From: Gelatoporia subvermispora B
Taxonomy: Eukaryota > Basidiomycota > Agaricomycetes > Polyporales > Gelatoporiaceae
Direction of reading: 5' to 3'
Length of the DNA: 64,000 bases
Assembly (NCBI GenBank): GCA_000320605.2
Contig: KB445791.1
Coordinates: forward strand, 266,272-330,271
Shown here: positions 11,022 through 23,740 of the stretch, in pieces
Numbering within the stretch: position 1 is the first letter of the stretch
Layout of the letters: each line of letters opens with the position of its first letter
Made by a program: the position numbers and the translations under genes
Notes under the pieces: generated by a model
The model's database searches: none
What the model was told of the DNA's origin: nothing
What the model saw: the letters and a program-made list of their open reading frames with translations, nothing else

Positions 11022-13492
11022 TCAAAGGAACGCTTGTACTTGCAGCTTCCACAGCCTACCGTATTCCCCATTACGAATGAGTAGCTGCTCATGGGTGCCG
11101 GATTCTACGATCGTCGAGTCGTTGATGTACCTACGGTCCGAAATCATCAAGTTATCAATCAGTCCAGAAGATTGACAGCAGCTAAGGCAATGCATAACGC
11201 GTACAAGATTATATCGGCGTGTCGAGTGAGATTACCAAAGCGGTGAGAAGAGAAGACCATTGTTTTGTCTCCCCGTAGTTCGCGCAATGTAGCAAACAGT
11301 TCTACCAATGACGGCAATATTAGCCGCCTATGTATCGCCTCATATCCAACTTAACGACGAACCGTGCTCAGGCGTCGGGTCCAATGAAGCGCTAGGTTCG
11401 TCGAACAACAGCAAGCCGACTCTAACTTTGTCGGAGGTAACAGATCGCATAAACGTTCTGGAACTGTATGGAAGAATTCAGCGCCCGAAGATTCTCCTTG
11501 GTGAACGTTATAGTCTCACACCGCAAGTATCTGCATCTGGCCACCGCTGAGACCCATGTTCGAGGCAGAGGACATTCCCCCAGCGTTCCGAAGATTCTGA
11601 TAGTCGACCCGTCTCCCAAAGAGGCTATGCGTGCCCGAAGGTAGATCCCCATACAGGTCTTTGACAGGCCGCTCAAGTTATGTGTCGAATCCATCGGGAA
11701 GACGCGCAATGAACTCAGAGGCGCCTCCCAAGGCTGCAGCGCGCTCCACCTGGTCGTTGTCGCCGTTGTATTCTGGATCGCCAAGAGCAATATTCTCGCG
11801 AATCTGCAACAAAACCTCTCGGTATGATCACTGCATTGGTCAATGGCGCACACACAGACAGAGGAAAGTGTGTGTAGTCCTCGAATAGGACGGACACCGC
11901 TTGACGAACGTCATAAAGCTTGAGATCTTTGATGTTCCTTCCATCCAGAAGAATTTCTCCCTCTTCCGGATCGTACAATCGCACGGCAAGCTTCAAGATC
12001 GTGCTCTTCCCAGAGCCATTTGAGCCGACAATGACCTAAGATTGATGTTTCCGGATACTGAATGATCAAAGAAGATAGAACGAAAACGTACACAAAGCTG
12101 GCCCTCCGATATCTTGTGCAATGCAAATTTCTCACAGCCGGGGTATCGAAACGAGACGTTCCTGATGTTGAGCAATCAGTATCTCACTAATATACGGTAG
12201 CGGTACACCAGCTTATCACCTGAACTCGAGACATACGCCTGATCGAATTTTCTGAGCATCTTCCGAGAATGTCCCAGCGCCGTCTTGCATGCTGTTGGGT
12301 ATTGTTGCCAGATCATAGACCTTCCGTAGATCCGCGAGCTGTGATGCAATGCCCCGAGTTTTCAGGAAGATACTGCGTAGTTGCCAAGCAAGCACGGACG
12401 TGCTTTGTGATATGAGATGAAGCGACGCTAATGAGACAGGAATCGATGCTGGGTGACGTGCTGCGCGAAGTGTGAACAGAATCTATGGGAGAATTCAAGC
12501 TCAGGTAATGACAGGACGTCTAGGGAACGTCTCGTAAATTCGACAGACCTGAGGCAGCTCCGCCAGCGGGTCTGAGAGTATCGGAAGATAGTTCCGCCTT
12601 GATTGCAGATCACGCTGTGCGGCACTGAGCTCGTAATAGTCGCCTTCATCATCACCAAGACGATGAGCCGCTGCCGTAAAATCTGCCAGGGCAGATCAGG
12701 GACATCCTTAACCTGCCTGATACCAGTACTATCCTTACGCGAGATCAGATAGCCTGCAAGGTTGACTGCAACAAGCTCCTTGCGGTGCTTCAAGTCTGTC
12801 ACAATCTGTTTATATCCTCGCATTCTTGAGTAGTCATCATTTTCCGTGGTTTCTGCCCAGACTTGCAAGCAGTCAGCCTCTGCTCATACATACAAAGGGA
12901 GAAACTACCGGCCTCTTGCGGAGGCATACCTCCCCATCAAGGCCGCGTGTTGAAGAATTGCGATGATAATCATAATTGCAGCAAGCATGAGGGCATCTGG
13001 CTGCTGGCGCAGGATGTTCAGTAGAGCAGCGGTTTGACCAATGATGTATACGAATGTTTTCAATAAGTCCATGCCTAATGTGAGCGTAGCTGGAACATGA
13101 CACGAAGTACTATGCTGAGCATCTGTCCCGAGTACCTGGAAAGGCAGTTCAACATGGGGCCTGACATGCAAGAGCGAGCACAATTATCACCACAATAGCA
13201 TTGCCGGCACAAGGCCAACTGATACCTGTAAAAGCACTGTTGCCAATATCAGGAGACGACAGTTATCAATGCTAGCGATCTCCTTCAGGATGCGCCACAA
13301 GTATGGTAGGTTCTGCCGGACCTCCAGTATCTTCTCTACTCGTGACGCCCCAAGGACATGCTCTAATTGGAGAGGGATCTCCTCGTAGAGATCCCATACC
13401 CCGATTTTCGTATGCCTGATGCGAGAGCGGTCCTCAGGGTTGAAAATCTGCGGGTCCTGTTTTGCTGACATTATAGAGAGACTGTGACGCAT
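11022..13492 (-). pseudogene. ABC exporter-like gene, copy A1 (disabled)
   Basis: The protein family has a short N-terminal region (KIGVWDLYEEIP), a transmembrane domain and a C-terminal ATPase domain. The ATPase shows Walker A (GSNGSGKS), RLYDPEEG, signature LSGGQMQ, Walker B LLLFDEPSASLDP and the H-loop SSHRFGNLTRHAD, ending in LWKLQVQAFL. A TAA codon at 11680-11678 falls where the other two copies encode Tyr (DTYL), between Walker A and the signature. In addition, about 280 bases of the transmembrane region found in A2 and A3 are missing after exon 2, with a frame change at the junction. The middle of this copy is also more diverged than A2 is from A3. Its neighbour on the same strand is B1. 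The transported substrate cannot be told from sequence. Confidence 0.75.
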
Positions 13493-14700
13493 ATGCTCAC
13501 TGGTGCTCGGTTTTATGTTTTCGGCGTCCGAGACTTATCTTAGCTGACAATTGAGCTGTATGCGTGGACAGCCGGCTGCGACATGTGCAGCCAAGGGACG
13601 AGTCCTCATTGAGTCAGGATAAGCGCGGAGAACATTTACTATGCGCAACCGAGCCAGCGCTGGTTGTGGTATGGTGGCCAGTTCGTCGCACGGAAGCTGT
13701 ATGCTGAATCAGTATCCGAAAACATCGCAACAGCTGTATTAGCTCAAGAAGGTCCTAAACAATATAAAACGAGTCACGTAGTCATTACCTCAATCCCGCG
13801 GTCTACGCCATATAGGTAGTGAGCGGTACTCATCGCTTCCGAGGTGACATCCGACAACGTCATCCTCTTGATATCAGGATGGGCGCGTTGCACAGCGTGC
13901 AGATTGAAGTCCAAGGTGAGATCGAAGTACGTCGCAGTATGACTAGGCAGTTTTAGCCTGGACCTAGTTTAGAGTCATGACTTGACGGCGAGCATAAATG
14001 TCTCATCAGAATCGTAGTGTGTCTGAGAGGTTGTTTGTACGCGGTGCAGAGTCAGAGACGCAAGCAGCGTCACTAATCGCCATACTTTATAGCAGAACTG
14101 TCAAGGGACGTTTGGTGAGCCAGAGCTGACGGTAAAGAGCACCCTGAGAGCAGTGAGATTTGTGCACTAGGGCGACCTCATGGAGACGTCGTGGAACCTG
14201 TCTGTAGTCGGTCAAGGTCAAGTAGGGCCAAGCGCATTAGGCGGTTGGAACATTAATGGCGTTTGATTTTGAATGCGTGGGAAGTAGTAGGGTGAGGATC
14301 GTCTTGGCCTGCAGAGACGGCGACCTCTCAAGATCTCACGTGTGGCATCACCTCAGTATCAAGGTCTCCATCGGAACTGGTGTCTCTCACAGAACATTTC
14401 AGAAACGTTAGCAGGAACGGTAGATGTGCGAGAAAGCAGGTGAAGCTCTAATGCGAAAAGGCGGGCTTTTGAATGCGTGGGAAACTCAAGTCTTTGCTTC
14501 CGTCAGCTTATCTCCTCTCACCTCCCTTCAGAGGGTTTGTTCACTATCGCTATGTCCCTAGCACACACAAAACACCCTCCTATTCACGCCATCGAGATAC
14601 GAAAAAATGACAAATCAAGTTATCTCAGAAGAATCTGGGCGGCAGAGACACGGAATTTGCAGTCAAATCTCAAGCCCTCAAATCAGTGATACTAGGGGCT
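13493..14700 (-). repeat. Spacer between A1 and B1, duplicated inverted at 42.1-43.3 kb
   Basis: No gene was found. The sequence corresponds, inverted, to the spacer between B3 and A3. For example, the stretch around 14290-14380 (gcgacctctcaagatctcac) is matched in reverse complement near 42470-42540. The corresponding spacer of the middle cassette (34.9-36.5 kb) shares only its B-proximal part. Confidence 0.65.
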
Positions 14701-16464
14701 TCAGCCTTTCACCTCGAAAACACACGGCTGCCCTTTCAATGCGCACGGTCTGCGGGTATGAAGTCAATGCTATCCAGCAGCCCAGAGAGCTCTGTACTCA
14801 CATGCACCAGGTACGTAGACCATCCACCACGGCGTGCAAGCAGCCTGCCTTACTGTCGCGACAACCCACGCAGGCGACATCCGATTTGCCCTTGATCTTT
14901 GCCTTGCCTTCGTCGCAGATCAAACCTTTCTTGAAGCAACGACTGCGGACGTAAATCAGCAAACCGGATGACTGTGGATCGGAGCGTTGAGAGCGCGCCG
15001 CACTAGTACTTACAGGCAGGTGTCCTTTGGTGACTCTCTTCTGCACTTCGTCTTCAAATCGTGGCACCCCTGACAAGCTGGCTTGACAGCTTTCTTGTTG
15101 CCGCGAGCCGTGCGAAGGACTTCCATTTCGACTTGCAGGCCAAGAATGTAGATCCTCCCTGGCCTCGGTGGGCCAAGTGCGGCTAGGTACTGCTCGAGGT
15201 CGGACTGCTCAATAGGGGTGGCTGGAGATGGAGTCCCGTCCGAAGCCGTGTCGCCGTCAGTGAGCTCAGGTATGTCTTCATTCTCATGCTCATTCTCGTA
15301 ATCGTAGTTGCCCGACGAAGTGCCCGTCGGTTGCGACTTTGATTCGACTTCTGACGACGCCGCCCTTTGCGCTGGTGCGGCATTCTATGCGTTAGAATAT
15401 GACATGAATCTTGAGTGAAGCCCACATACCTTCTCCGCAATCCTTCCCTTCCGCACAGTCAGAACATTGTTCTAACCGACGGCGCTTGAGCCGTTGGCTC
15501 GTGGCCTCGTCTTCCACTGGTGCGGCGCGGCGCTTCCCCAATGCAACGCTCGATATGTCCATACCATGCGATGCAATCATCGCAGGTGTCGGTTCTATCC
15601 GAACCATCGGTCGGCGCATGACTTGATATGGACAACATCTGGGACCTACCATACGGCGTCGCGAAATATTGCGGTGCGACGGCGGGCCTCATTTGAGTGT
15701 ACGGAGAATTCGCAGGATGGGGTTGCGAATCTTGCCATGGCTCTGACGCATTCTGCAAGCCTGGGTTAACCACCCTTGTATACAGACCATATGCCAGATA
15801 GTAACTGACCTCGAATGAGTAGTTGCGGGTCCATTGACCGCGCTGTTCCTGAAGGGCATCCACTATTTGTCTTTGGTCTGTATAGTCATTGGTGTTAGCA
15901 TGATGTTCAAACAACGGGACGGTTGAACTCACTCTTGGGAACCATACCTGTCGTTGAGGTCGTGAGGCTGCTGTAGTGATTGTCCGATATTGCGCAGCTC
16001 GGCTCAACCTCAGCGATTTGGTGATTGGCGAACTGCAGCTGGCCGAGAGACGGGGCATTTGGGGCATGCCTCGCTTCATGCCACTGGTGATATGCGGGGT
16101 GGGCATTGTTGTCAAAAGTCAGTGGCTCGGACGTGTCAATCTCTGCCGGGCTCGTGGTACGATGTGGGACGGGTGCCTTGCTATCCGTCGGTATCTGCAA
16201 CAGTCAAACAAGGTCGGTATCCGCCTGTGGCATGAATGTGATCTGCGCGTGGCTCACCTGTGCGTCGGCCCAGCCCATTTTCAACAGGGTCACTCGCGAC
16301 GCCTCGTCTCCCGTCTCCAAGTAGCGGAGGAAAAGGTTTATTTCTTCCAGAGTGACTGATGGGGAGTCGTCGGGGCCTACGCAGGAAGACGGGCATCCGA
16401 TGTTGTCGTGGCCCTGGTGGGTGCCCGGGGTGCCCGAGTACGCACTCATATCGGAAGGTGACAT
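14701..16464 (-). CDS. Double Zn2Cys6-cluster protein, copy B1
   Basis: A multi-exon gene with the same splicing plan as B2 and B3. The N-terminus includes EEINLFLRYLETGDEAS. A Gln/Pro-rich middle is followed by a bipartite basic nuclear-signal-like stretch (GKRRAAPVEDEA, QRLKRRRLEQC), an acidic Pro/Ser segment, a conserved LGPPRPGRIYILGLQVEMEV block, and two adjacent cysteine clusters. Cluster one reads C-x2-C-x6-C-x8-C-x2-C-x6-C, and cluster two C-x2-C-x6-C-x11-C-x2-C-x6-C, ending at FEVKG. Both fit the fungal Zn2Cys6 spacing, but standard family members have one cluster near the N-terminus. DNA binding and a regulatory role are inference. An alternative start lies 24 bases upstream (16488), where B3 has ATA instead of ATG. 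No lesion was found. Confidence 0.7.
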
Positions 16465-16819
16465 CCCGAATGTGCTTTCAGGTGCCATATCGAGGCTGAA
16501 GCTTATGATGAGTTGTTGTGGAAGGCTACTTCAGTGGAGATATGGAGTTGGTAGTGGGAAGCAAAGAGGGCTGGGATGTTCGACAGAAATGACCTAGCGA
16601 GGGCCACATTACGCGCTGAAAAGGTCGCGCGTCCTCTGCCCTGCCCCGTGCCACGCGACTCCTGAATGTCTAGCCACACGACGCATCAAGAATCCCACTT
16701 CTCGGCGACGCGACATCAGGTCACCATCATCATCCTCGGAGGCCTGCACCCTCGTTTCACACTTCGTCTTCATAATTTCTCTCAGCAGGGCATCAGCCTG
16801 GCCTTTCACCAAAGGGAGA

Positions 16820-17190
16820 GAGTTTGGCTTACTCCTGAGAACCGTTTGTTCTGTCCGAGCTTCCGAGCCGTGGGGGCAATCATTTGACTCTGCATGACAT
16901 GCCCCAAACTTGCAGGGTGGATGCAGTGGACCGGGGTGGTTCATGTTCCTTGTGAACTCCCGTGCGCGATGAAGGGAAGCGAGTGTGTTTCCTCGGGTGC
17001 AAATTCTCACAGGATCAGGACTGGACAGTCCGTGGTGTGTTGGTAGCCCTGTCTGTCAAGCCACAGTCAGTACGTATCGCGATTCCCAAGGAAGGCCGGA
17101 CGTTGCTCACCGATCCATTTTCAAAAGCGCCTGCCTCGAAGCTTCATCTCCGGTCTCTATGAAGTGGAGGAGAAGGTTGTTGCATAGCAC
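16820..17190 (-). pseudogene. Fragment of a B-type gene (end of exon 1 and exon 2)
   Basis: The minus strand encodes FIETGDEAS..ALLKMDR followed by TRGNTLASLHRAREFTRNMN and KFGACHAESND. These match B2 exons 1-2 (about 33310-33700) much better than they match B1. The start of exon 1 is missing and the downstream exons are replaced at about 16815 by the B1 upstream region. It is a truncated copy joined head-on to B1. Confidence 0.65.
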
Positions 17191-17209
17191 TTGGCGTGAA
17201 CGTCGGATG

Positions 17210-17690
17210 ACGTACACATACCTATGCCCCGACTATCGTATGGCCAGAACACCGTTGTAGTCTGCGGCGCTCCGACCGGTGGCTCATGGTGTCGTCTCCC
17301 ACCGTTTTTCAGCACGGCGCTTCCCCAGTGCGACGCTCGACATGGTCATACCACACGACCCACTCATCGCGGGTACGGGTGCTGTACGAGCCACCCGTCA
17401 GCGCGCGGCTCGATATAAACAGCATCTGGGACGTATCATACGGTGGTCCACTTTGTTGCGGTGCAACGATAAACTGCGCCTGAGCCAGGAGCGACTGCTG
17501 GGGACAGTGTTGCAACTTCTGAGATAGCTCCGGTGTGTTCTGTTGCGGGGTCAGCTGCGCTTGCATACAGACTGGACAACAGTTGACAACAGACCTGGTG
17601 TGAGTAGTTGTGGACTAGCTGGCTGCGCTTCTGCTGTTGTGCATCTAGTGCTTGCTGTTTGGTTGTATAGGAGTGAATACCGGTCAATCG
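17210..17690 (-). pseudogene. Fragment of a B-type gene (middle exons)
   Basis: The minus strand keeps diverged versions of the B middle exons: QQQKRSQLVHNYSHQV, DTSQMLFISSRAL, and a KRRA..MSHRSERRRLQRC remnant of the nuclear-signal region. The intron donor that reads GTAGGT or GTACGT in the live copies is ATACGT here. The fragment is followed at once by the exon 1-2 fragment described above, giving a scrambled exon order. It is a relic of a fourth B copy. Confidence 0.6.
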
Positions 17691-17699
17691 GTCAGCTAT

Positions 17700-18951
17700 A
17701 TAGGAAGAGGTGCATACTTGTGAGAACCATCTGCCCGGTTATACGTGGGGTACAGGGCGCGCTTCAGCAGAGATGTAGGTGTAGGGCTAGGGAATACAAA
17801 GGTCGACTCATGTCAGGCACCCGTGGAGGTTGAGATTGTGGTGGTTGAGTGCGAGGAAATTTTGCTCCTTATATACTTCTCACCGGATGTTGAACAATTC
17901 AACGAACATGCTTCACGGCTCACGGCGAAAGTGCCGTGCAAGTACTCTCTCCACTCGGCAATCTCAGAAACCAATTACAATGCATGTCAGAGAGCCTGCT
18001 TCTCAATTATGTGCCACTAGATTGACATCATCCATCCTCAAACGTTTGTACCTCCGCTCCACAATCTCTCTCCGAACTTTCTCAATTGTATGCTCATAAT
18101 ACATCGAGCTTTCGGTGACCTATGCTCATTGCTAGTCCTCCTATTCTGCTCAGAGTGGAATGGCGTGCCCATATATCGAAGACAACAGGTATATCATCGA
18201 CTGGGATACCTTCGTCATATATAAATTGCGCGACTTCCGATTGTTTTATACTCCCGACGCGCTTACAGCCTTTTGCCAGTGGCGCAAGGATCACACTTAT
18301 GCAGACTCTGATGCATCTCTTTCGATAAACTCAAAGGGTGATTATACTACAGATAGAGGCGCAGAATGTGTTCACAGCCATGGCATTCCTATAGAACGCG
18401 CTGGTATACTCGAGTGCATCAGTGCATCAGTCACGTACTGATCGTAGCCTCAAGCAATGGCGACTGCGTCAGGAGCGCCCGTCGACACGTTGATATCACG
18501 TGTACCGTGTCAGTCTCGACTCTCCCGTTGTGACTTTCGGTGTCAGGAGGTCGCTTTCCTCGTGAAAATATACCCTTCGCTCTGCGCGGAATACACTCGC
18601 CACAGTCTCGCTTTGATGTTTCGCGTATTGGTTCCTCTGGTCCGTCTCTCTTCTCGCATTGTGACCGTGCGCAGTGAGGTGGCAGATGCCGAAATCGAAG
18701 GATGACACGTGTCGGACGTGCGAAGTCTGGTAGCATCAGGACGCCATCTCCCACCTGAAGACCTTCGAGTACACGTATTTTCTTGCCTCGTATGAGAGCC
18801 TCAGATTCTGACCCTTACACTATTTTGAAGTCTACACTGATCGTCAACTCCGAAGATTCAATACCAACGTTACACGACGGAATGTAGCTCATCCATGTGG
18901 ATATCAATGTAGATACGCGTGCGAACGATATGGTGAGCAAGAACAATGACC
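17700..18951. other. Unassigned; one ATG-started 93-codon frame
   Basis: A plus-strand frame at 18160-18441 starts ATG GCG and contains WDTFVIYKLRDFRLFY. It has no recognised domain, and I cannot tell whether it is a gene or chance. The rest holds the 3' flank of gene D and nothing recognisable. Confidence 0.3.
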
Positions 18952-20990
18952 TCAAGCATCACTAGCAGCCTTCGTCCCGTACAGGCAGTCTTCTTTTAGC
19001 CTGATGCACCTACTTCAGATTGGACGACATCAGCGCGGTGCTTCAGAGGGGATATTGTCGCTATCGATGAGACTCACGTGCACTTAATCCGGAGCCCGTC
19101 AAGAAACCCATTCGTGCATTGACGTTTTCTTTTGCGACATCTCATGCACGCGACGAGAGATCTCTGCCTGATCTCTGTATCTTTCGTGGTGCACTCGAGG
19201 TGAGATGCTTGGCAGTTCCTAGAACAAGGCGGTAAGCACGCGCATTCTTATAAATCGATGTCGTCGAATAATGTACGGCTAAGGACGTGAACCACCTAGA
19301 ACACGCAGCACGGCCAGAACTCACTTGCAATCATCATCCGGTGACGCTCTCTCACACTTCTGTCTTACACTCTGGCAGTTTGTACAGGCCGGACGAACTT
19401 CAGTAACCTGAGGCATGACCTCTGCGCGACGCTCTGGAGGGACTTCGATACCAGGAATCGTGGCCTCCTCGTTGTGAGCTTCATCCTCTTCTACTGCAGG
19501 GATCGCCGGCTGAGCGGCATGAATATTAGGCGGAGGCGTGTCATCCGATGTCAGTGCGCGGTTTCTAGGCCATATATGTGCGTTGGCACCCGCATAGACT
19601 GTCTCGTGAGTCTTTGTGGTAGCCTGTGTCACCCAGGGACGCCAAATGCTGGTTGTCCCATGAGCTGGAGGCGGTGATCAGTGTCCGCGGCACGTTGTGG
19701 AGACCATCGGTGTCAATCACCTGTCTTGCTGCAGTCCGCATTGGGTACTATTTGGGACTTGGCGACCAAGTCGGGCCGGGGACGTTTCGTGTGGTGTGGA
19801 TCGGCGGCTAAGTCCGGATCTGCACGTCGTTTGCCAAGGGCTTTGCTTGACGGTGGCATTAAGGTGTCTGGTACAGCCCTACGGCTTGGCCCTGCGGACG
19901 CATCGTCGCACCAGGACGGTGTGAGCGATGTGAACAACGGGACAGGACTCAGACGATCAATGGAGTCTGTACAACAATCAGTCCTGCCTTGGGGCACTGT
20001 CTAACCTGCGACGCACCTTCCTGCGTCGAGACAGTGCTCTGTGGAAGCGTCCTCAGGGGTGGACCGGCTCGTAGTGGCTGGCCTTGGGTTGGAACGTACT
20101 CGACCTACCAGTCATTTGAGAACTTTACAGGTCGCATGATGAACGATTCTGACCTCGGTGGAAGAGCTTGAGGTCTGTTGCTCGCGTTCTTCCTCGCGGA
20201 CATTTCGATTTATGATGTGGCCTGTACATCATAGTATGCTTTAGACAGGAATTTCAGCGATCCAAACGAAGCTTCACGTACTGATACTCATGACGTTGAT
20301 GCGATTAGCCCGAGGCCGCGGACTTTCCTCGATCACCCCAGGGGCAGGAAAGCTGGCCACTACCCTAGGATGGTCGTTATGCGTGTGAGAGGCTTGGAGA
20401 TTCTGCAGTATGTCTGTATGCTTTGGACTCTGTCCAACCGAAGAGGCCTGGACAACGAATAGCACTTCATCGAGCATCGATCGGTCCACATTACTATCCG
20501 GCGCTTGTGGAGCGAGCTGTGTCGGGACGGGCGGCACTACCTGTGGATCATCGAAATGTTGCAGATTCTCCATTGGTGAATGCCCACCCTCGGGCCCTCG
20601 CGAACTTGCATCGTGCGTAGCAAGTATCTGCTCCGCATTTACAGACTGCGAATATTGTATACCCTCGCTGCGGCCTGCCATACGGCCACAGCCAGACGAG
20701 GCCACAAGGGCGGGGCTGCGGGATACACCCTAATGACGTCGAGATACAGGATCAATATACCAGCGAGTCACTACCACTTTAAAACTGACCTCGGAGGAGG
20801 GTATCTCGGCGGAAGGACATATGGGCGCGGGAGTCTGAAGGCCGAACTCCGCTTCGGCGTAGGGATAGTTCAGATCAAGCTCAAAAAATTGGAAGGCGTC
20901 GTGGCCAGATGTTTCAGAAGACAGCGGCGGGAAACCATCGTACAGCAAGTCGAGCATACTCGGAGAGTACGGTACGTGCGTATCCTCCAT
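18952..20990 (-). CDS. Double Zn2Cys6-cluster protein D, diverged relative of B1-B3
   Basis: Exon 1 (from 20990, MEDTHVPYSPSMLDLLYDGF) is acidic and hydrophobic, like an activation segment. A long Ser/Pro-rich exon follows (about 20730-20290). Later exons give SSKALGKRRADPDL..TKRPRP, aligning with the nuclear-signal region of the B proteins, and then two cysteine clusters. Cluster one is C-TN-C-QSVRQK-C-x8-C-KN-C-QASHLE-C. Cluster two is C-MR-C-RKRKRQ-C-x11-C-TR-C-IRLKED-C, and keeps the LDGLR motif seen in B. Three short introns split the cluster region. The second cluster has the basic loop (RKRKRQ) expected for DNA contact, unlike B1-B3. The frame closes at TGA 18954-18952. No ABC gene accompanies it. 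Confidence 0.65.
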
Positions 20991-22049
20991 TGCATGCGCA
21001 ATGCCGATGATGTTTCACGCAGAGGATAGTACGTTCGAAGTGGGAGGTTTGAAACAACGAGGCTTGTGCGAGGGCGGAAGGCATGGTGGGTCAAGTTATA
21101 GGTATTCGTTTGCATGTGGCCCTGGACCGTGCTGTGATACTGGAAAGCATAAAGTAGCGGTGTCTGGGCCAAGCAGGGAAAAGAGACGCCGGGACTTTGC
21201 CGTGGCTTCACTCTTGAGCCACCGGCGTCACGTCCAAGAATCGCCATTAAAATTCCGAGCCACAAAGTCCCCCCTTGGGAGCTCGAAGAGATGCTTCCAT
21301 TACTCTCATATTTTACTTGGTCGTGTTTGTGCACACAATTCGTGAGTCCGCGTGTATGCAGTGACTGTACCTATAAGTACAGGGTGGGGACTCGCGGGCG
21401 AGATACTATATGGCCGGACAATTTTGACTTCGACATATGCGAGACTCTAGTCAATTGCCTTCGACATGGAAGCAAATTGTGTTCAAGGTCTGGACGTTGA
21501 ATGTGCAATGTGAGCGTTTGGAATTGAACTTCGGCGGCCAAGGCCGAATTACATTGACTCATTGACTCATCTGAGGGCCTAGCCGACTGCAAACGTAAAC
21601 ATGAGAACTTTGGATGATGTCTCTTGTGCACCGAGCTAACAGCTTGTGTATAAGTTGATAGCTACATCATCGGCCCATCTGACTACCGCATAAACAAGGA
21701 CTCTTTGTTCGCGATCGTGTCCTTGCTAACTCGATGGGTACCCGATGAGTTCTGCAACTATGTGCGAGAGGTGAGCCTTCAAGTTTGCTGCGTCAACCTG
21801 TATACGTGAGCTCAGCAGCGATACCGAGTAATTTCCTGTCATGACTCAGATAACAGCGACCACTGGGCATGCATTTACTACGTACTACGCAATTTCAAGA
21901 TATGTCGAATTATACGAACTCTGTGTGTGGCTCTCAAAGGGCCATGGAAGCATATATTCGGTTCAAAATCCAGAACGCAAACGATCATGAATAAAGGAAA
22001 ATAACTCTCGTTCATTGGATTGAGCATGTTGGAGAATGACTATGCGTCT
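20991..22049. other. No recognised gene
   Basis: Divergent-side flank of gene D and the 3' flank of the DUF6533 gene at 22.0 kb. No convincing coding frame or repeat was seen. Confidence 0.45.
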
Positions 22050-23740
22050 TTAGGGGGATGTTATGACCCTTGCATGGTTGGGGCGCTCGGAGTCGATTTC
22101 CACTCCGGACGACTCAGCATAGGGATCGTTGGGTTCGTCACCGTGCATGAACTCCTCTCCCATATCGTCAACGGATGTTCTAAAGCACAAGCCCCAATCA
22201 CGCGGACTGAGAAGGGAGGGCAAAGTGTCCTCCTGCGAGTGGTACGCAGCTTGGCGCAGGTTGAGCAGGAAGTGTGTTATCAGGATCGACTGAATTCTAA
22301 ACGACGCAGGTGCTCCATACAAAGTGAAAACGTACGGTTGGCTAAAGGCACTCAGGATGTATACCAGTGACTACGTCGGAGAAGTCATTGTAAGGGAAGA
22401 TGTGTAAAAGGAAATTGGAAATGACGTACACCATCCAGTCCGATGTACAAAGGCAGGATTACAAGGATGTTTTTAATAGCGATGCGCTGTGCACCCCATT
22501 GGGTAAGCTTCAAACCTCATTTACTTACGGTAGTGATCTATGAAGAACGCACCAGAAATACCACGTTCCTCTAAGAGATCGATCCAACGATTCATGACAG
22601 CGGGTTTGTTTGATGGCTGGAAAGGACTCACCATCTCTTAGAAGTGTGTTTGCGAGTGACGGTCGAATGGAAGTCTGGCACAAATCTCGGCGCACGGAGT
22701 AGGTGTTGTACTACGTAATGAGCAAAACTAAAAAGTCAGCAACTATGGCGACGATCTTGAACGCGTCTCCGGCAGTGACAGCAACTACATACACAGAGTA
22801 AGTGACGTAAATTCAATGAGGTAGGGATAGTGGCGCACAGCTGGCACCTATTAGACAGCCTGCACAAACAAGTCAACGTTCCAGCGATGAACTTTCAGTA
22901 GATAGCTAGGCAGGGACGAGCCGTAGATACACATGTTTCCTATTATCGAATAATCAGTCAATTCCAGCAAGTGCTTCACGAAATAGCGGTACTGTGGAGA
23001 ACGATTCACCACTGAAGCCTGTATCTGAACATGAGTCTTTGCGACGTACCACGTCGAAGCCGATCATTGGTCCGTTGAGCAGGAAGATTGCAAGCGCAAT
23101 GAGTACGCTTCTGTCACCGATCGCATATATACTCAAGGCGGAGAATGCTGGTATAAAAACGATGTAACCTTAACTTAGCGGATTGGGATGCTGACAACGC
23201 TCACCTGCCCAAATTATGTCCAAGGAGATATTTAAAGTGTACCCCAGGTACATCTCAGCGACGCAACTGATATATGCCATCTCACTACGTCATTTGGCAG
23301 GAATAAGTCCGATTACACCTGACATCATATGAGTATCAATTTACCTCACGAATGGGCCTTGAAACTCACTTGAACGCTTGTGATTGATTGGATGCTCCTA
23401 GCTAATGATATAGCCCATGCAGAAATACCCCATCTGTTGTAATAAAAAAGAAGGGTCACACTAGACCACTGCCGACCCCATATGAGATTGATGTGTTGAG
23501 ACAGCGAGCATATGTGATCGTAGAGCACAAGTACTGGTCAAGTCCCTTTTATGAGATATGGCAGAGGAGCTAGCAAATGAAGACATACCGACTGCAGCAG
23601 CGCCGCAAGTATCTTGGATCCAGCTGCGGTTGAAATAGGTATTAGTACGGGTCGTGTGACGAACTGTCCTCCGAGGATAGTCACTTTGTCTGTAGCATTG
23701 TAATTAACATCGGATCTTGGAGTATAGTAGCGTTCGACAT
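22050..23740 (-). CDS. DUF6533 multi-pass membrane protein, copy 1
   Basis: Starts at ATG 23740 (MSNATILQDP). Two short introns bring WIQDTCGAAAV and then LVLYDHICSLSQHINLIWG into frame. The YDH...W.R.WS..TLLF..NRW pattern is the DUF6533 signature, a domain found in many Agaricomycete membrane proteins of unknown role. Later exons encode hydrophobic segments (LIALAIFLLNGPMIGF). The C-terminal tail reads ILITHFLLNLRQAAY and is then acidic, including MGEEFMHGDEPNDP. Exon ends downstream of 23300 are approximate. It shares orientation, layout and C-terminal tail with the gene at 24.7-26.4 kb, so the two are tandem duplicates. Confidence 0.7.

Larger units (their letters stand above)
11022..17000 (-). 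repeat. Inverted arm of the B-A cassette repeat
   Basis: This block holds A1, the intergenic spacer, B1 and the B1 upstream region. It is the inverted counterpart of roughly 40.0-46.1 kb: gene order, exon structure and the noncoding spacer (13.5-14.7 versus 42.1-43.3 kb) match by eye over long stretches. A third copy lies in plus orientation at 32.3-39.3 kb. Ends are approximate. Confidence 0.75.

Noticed and set aside
15580..15660. Apparent one-base frameshift in B1 and B3 relative to B2 before EPTPAMIASHG
   Set aside because: A 54-55 nt intron from gtaggt/gtacgt to gtatag or ggatag restores the frame in all three copies, so the length difference lies inside an intron.
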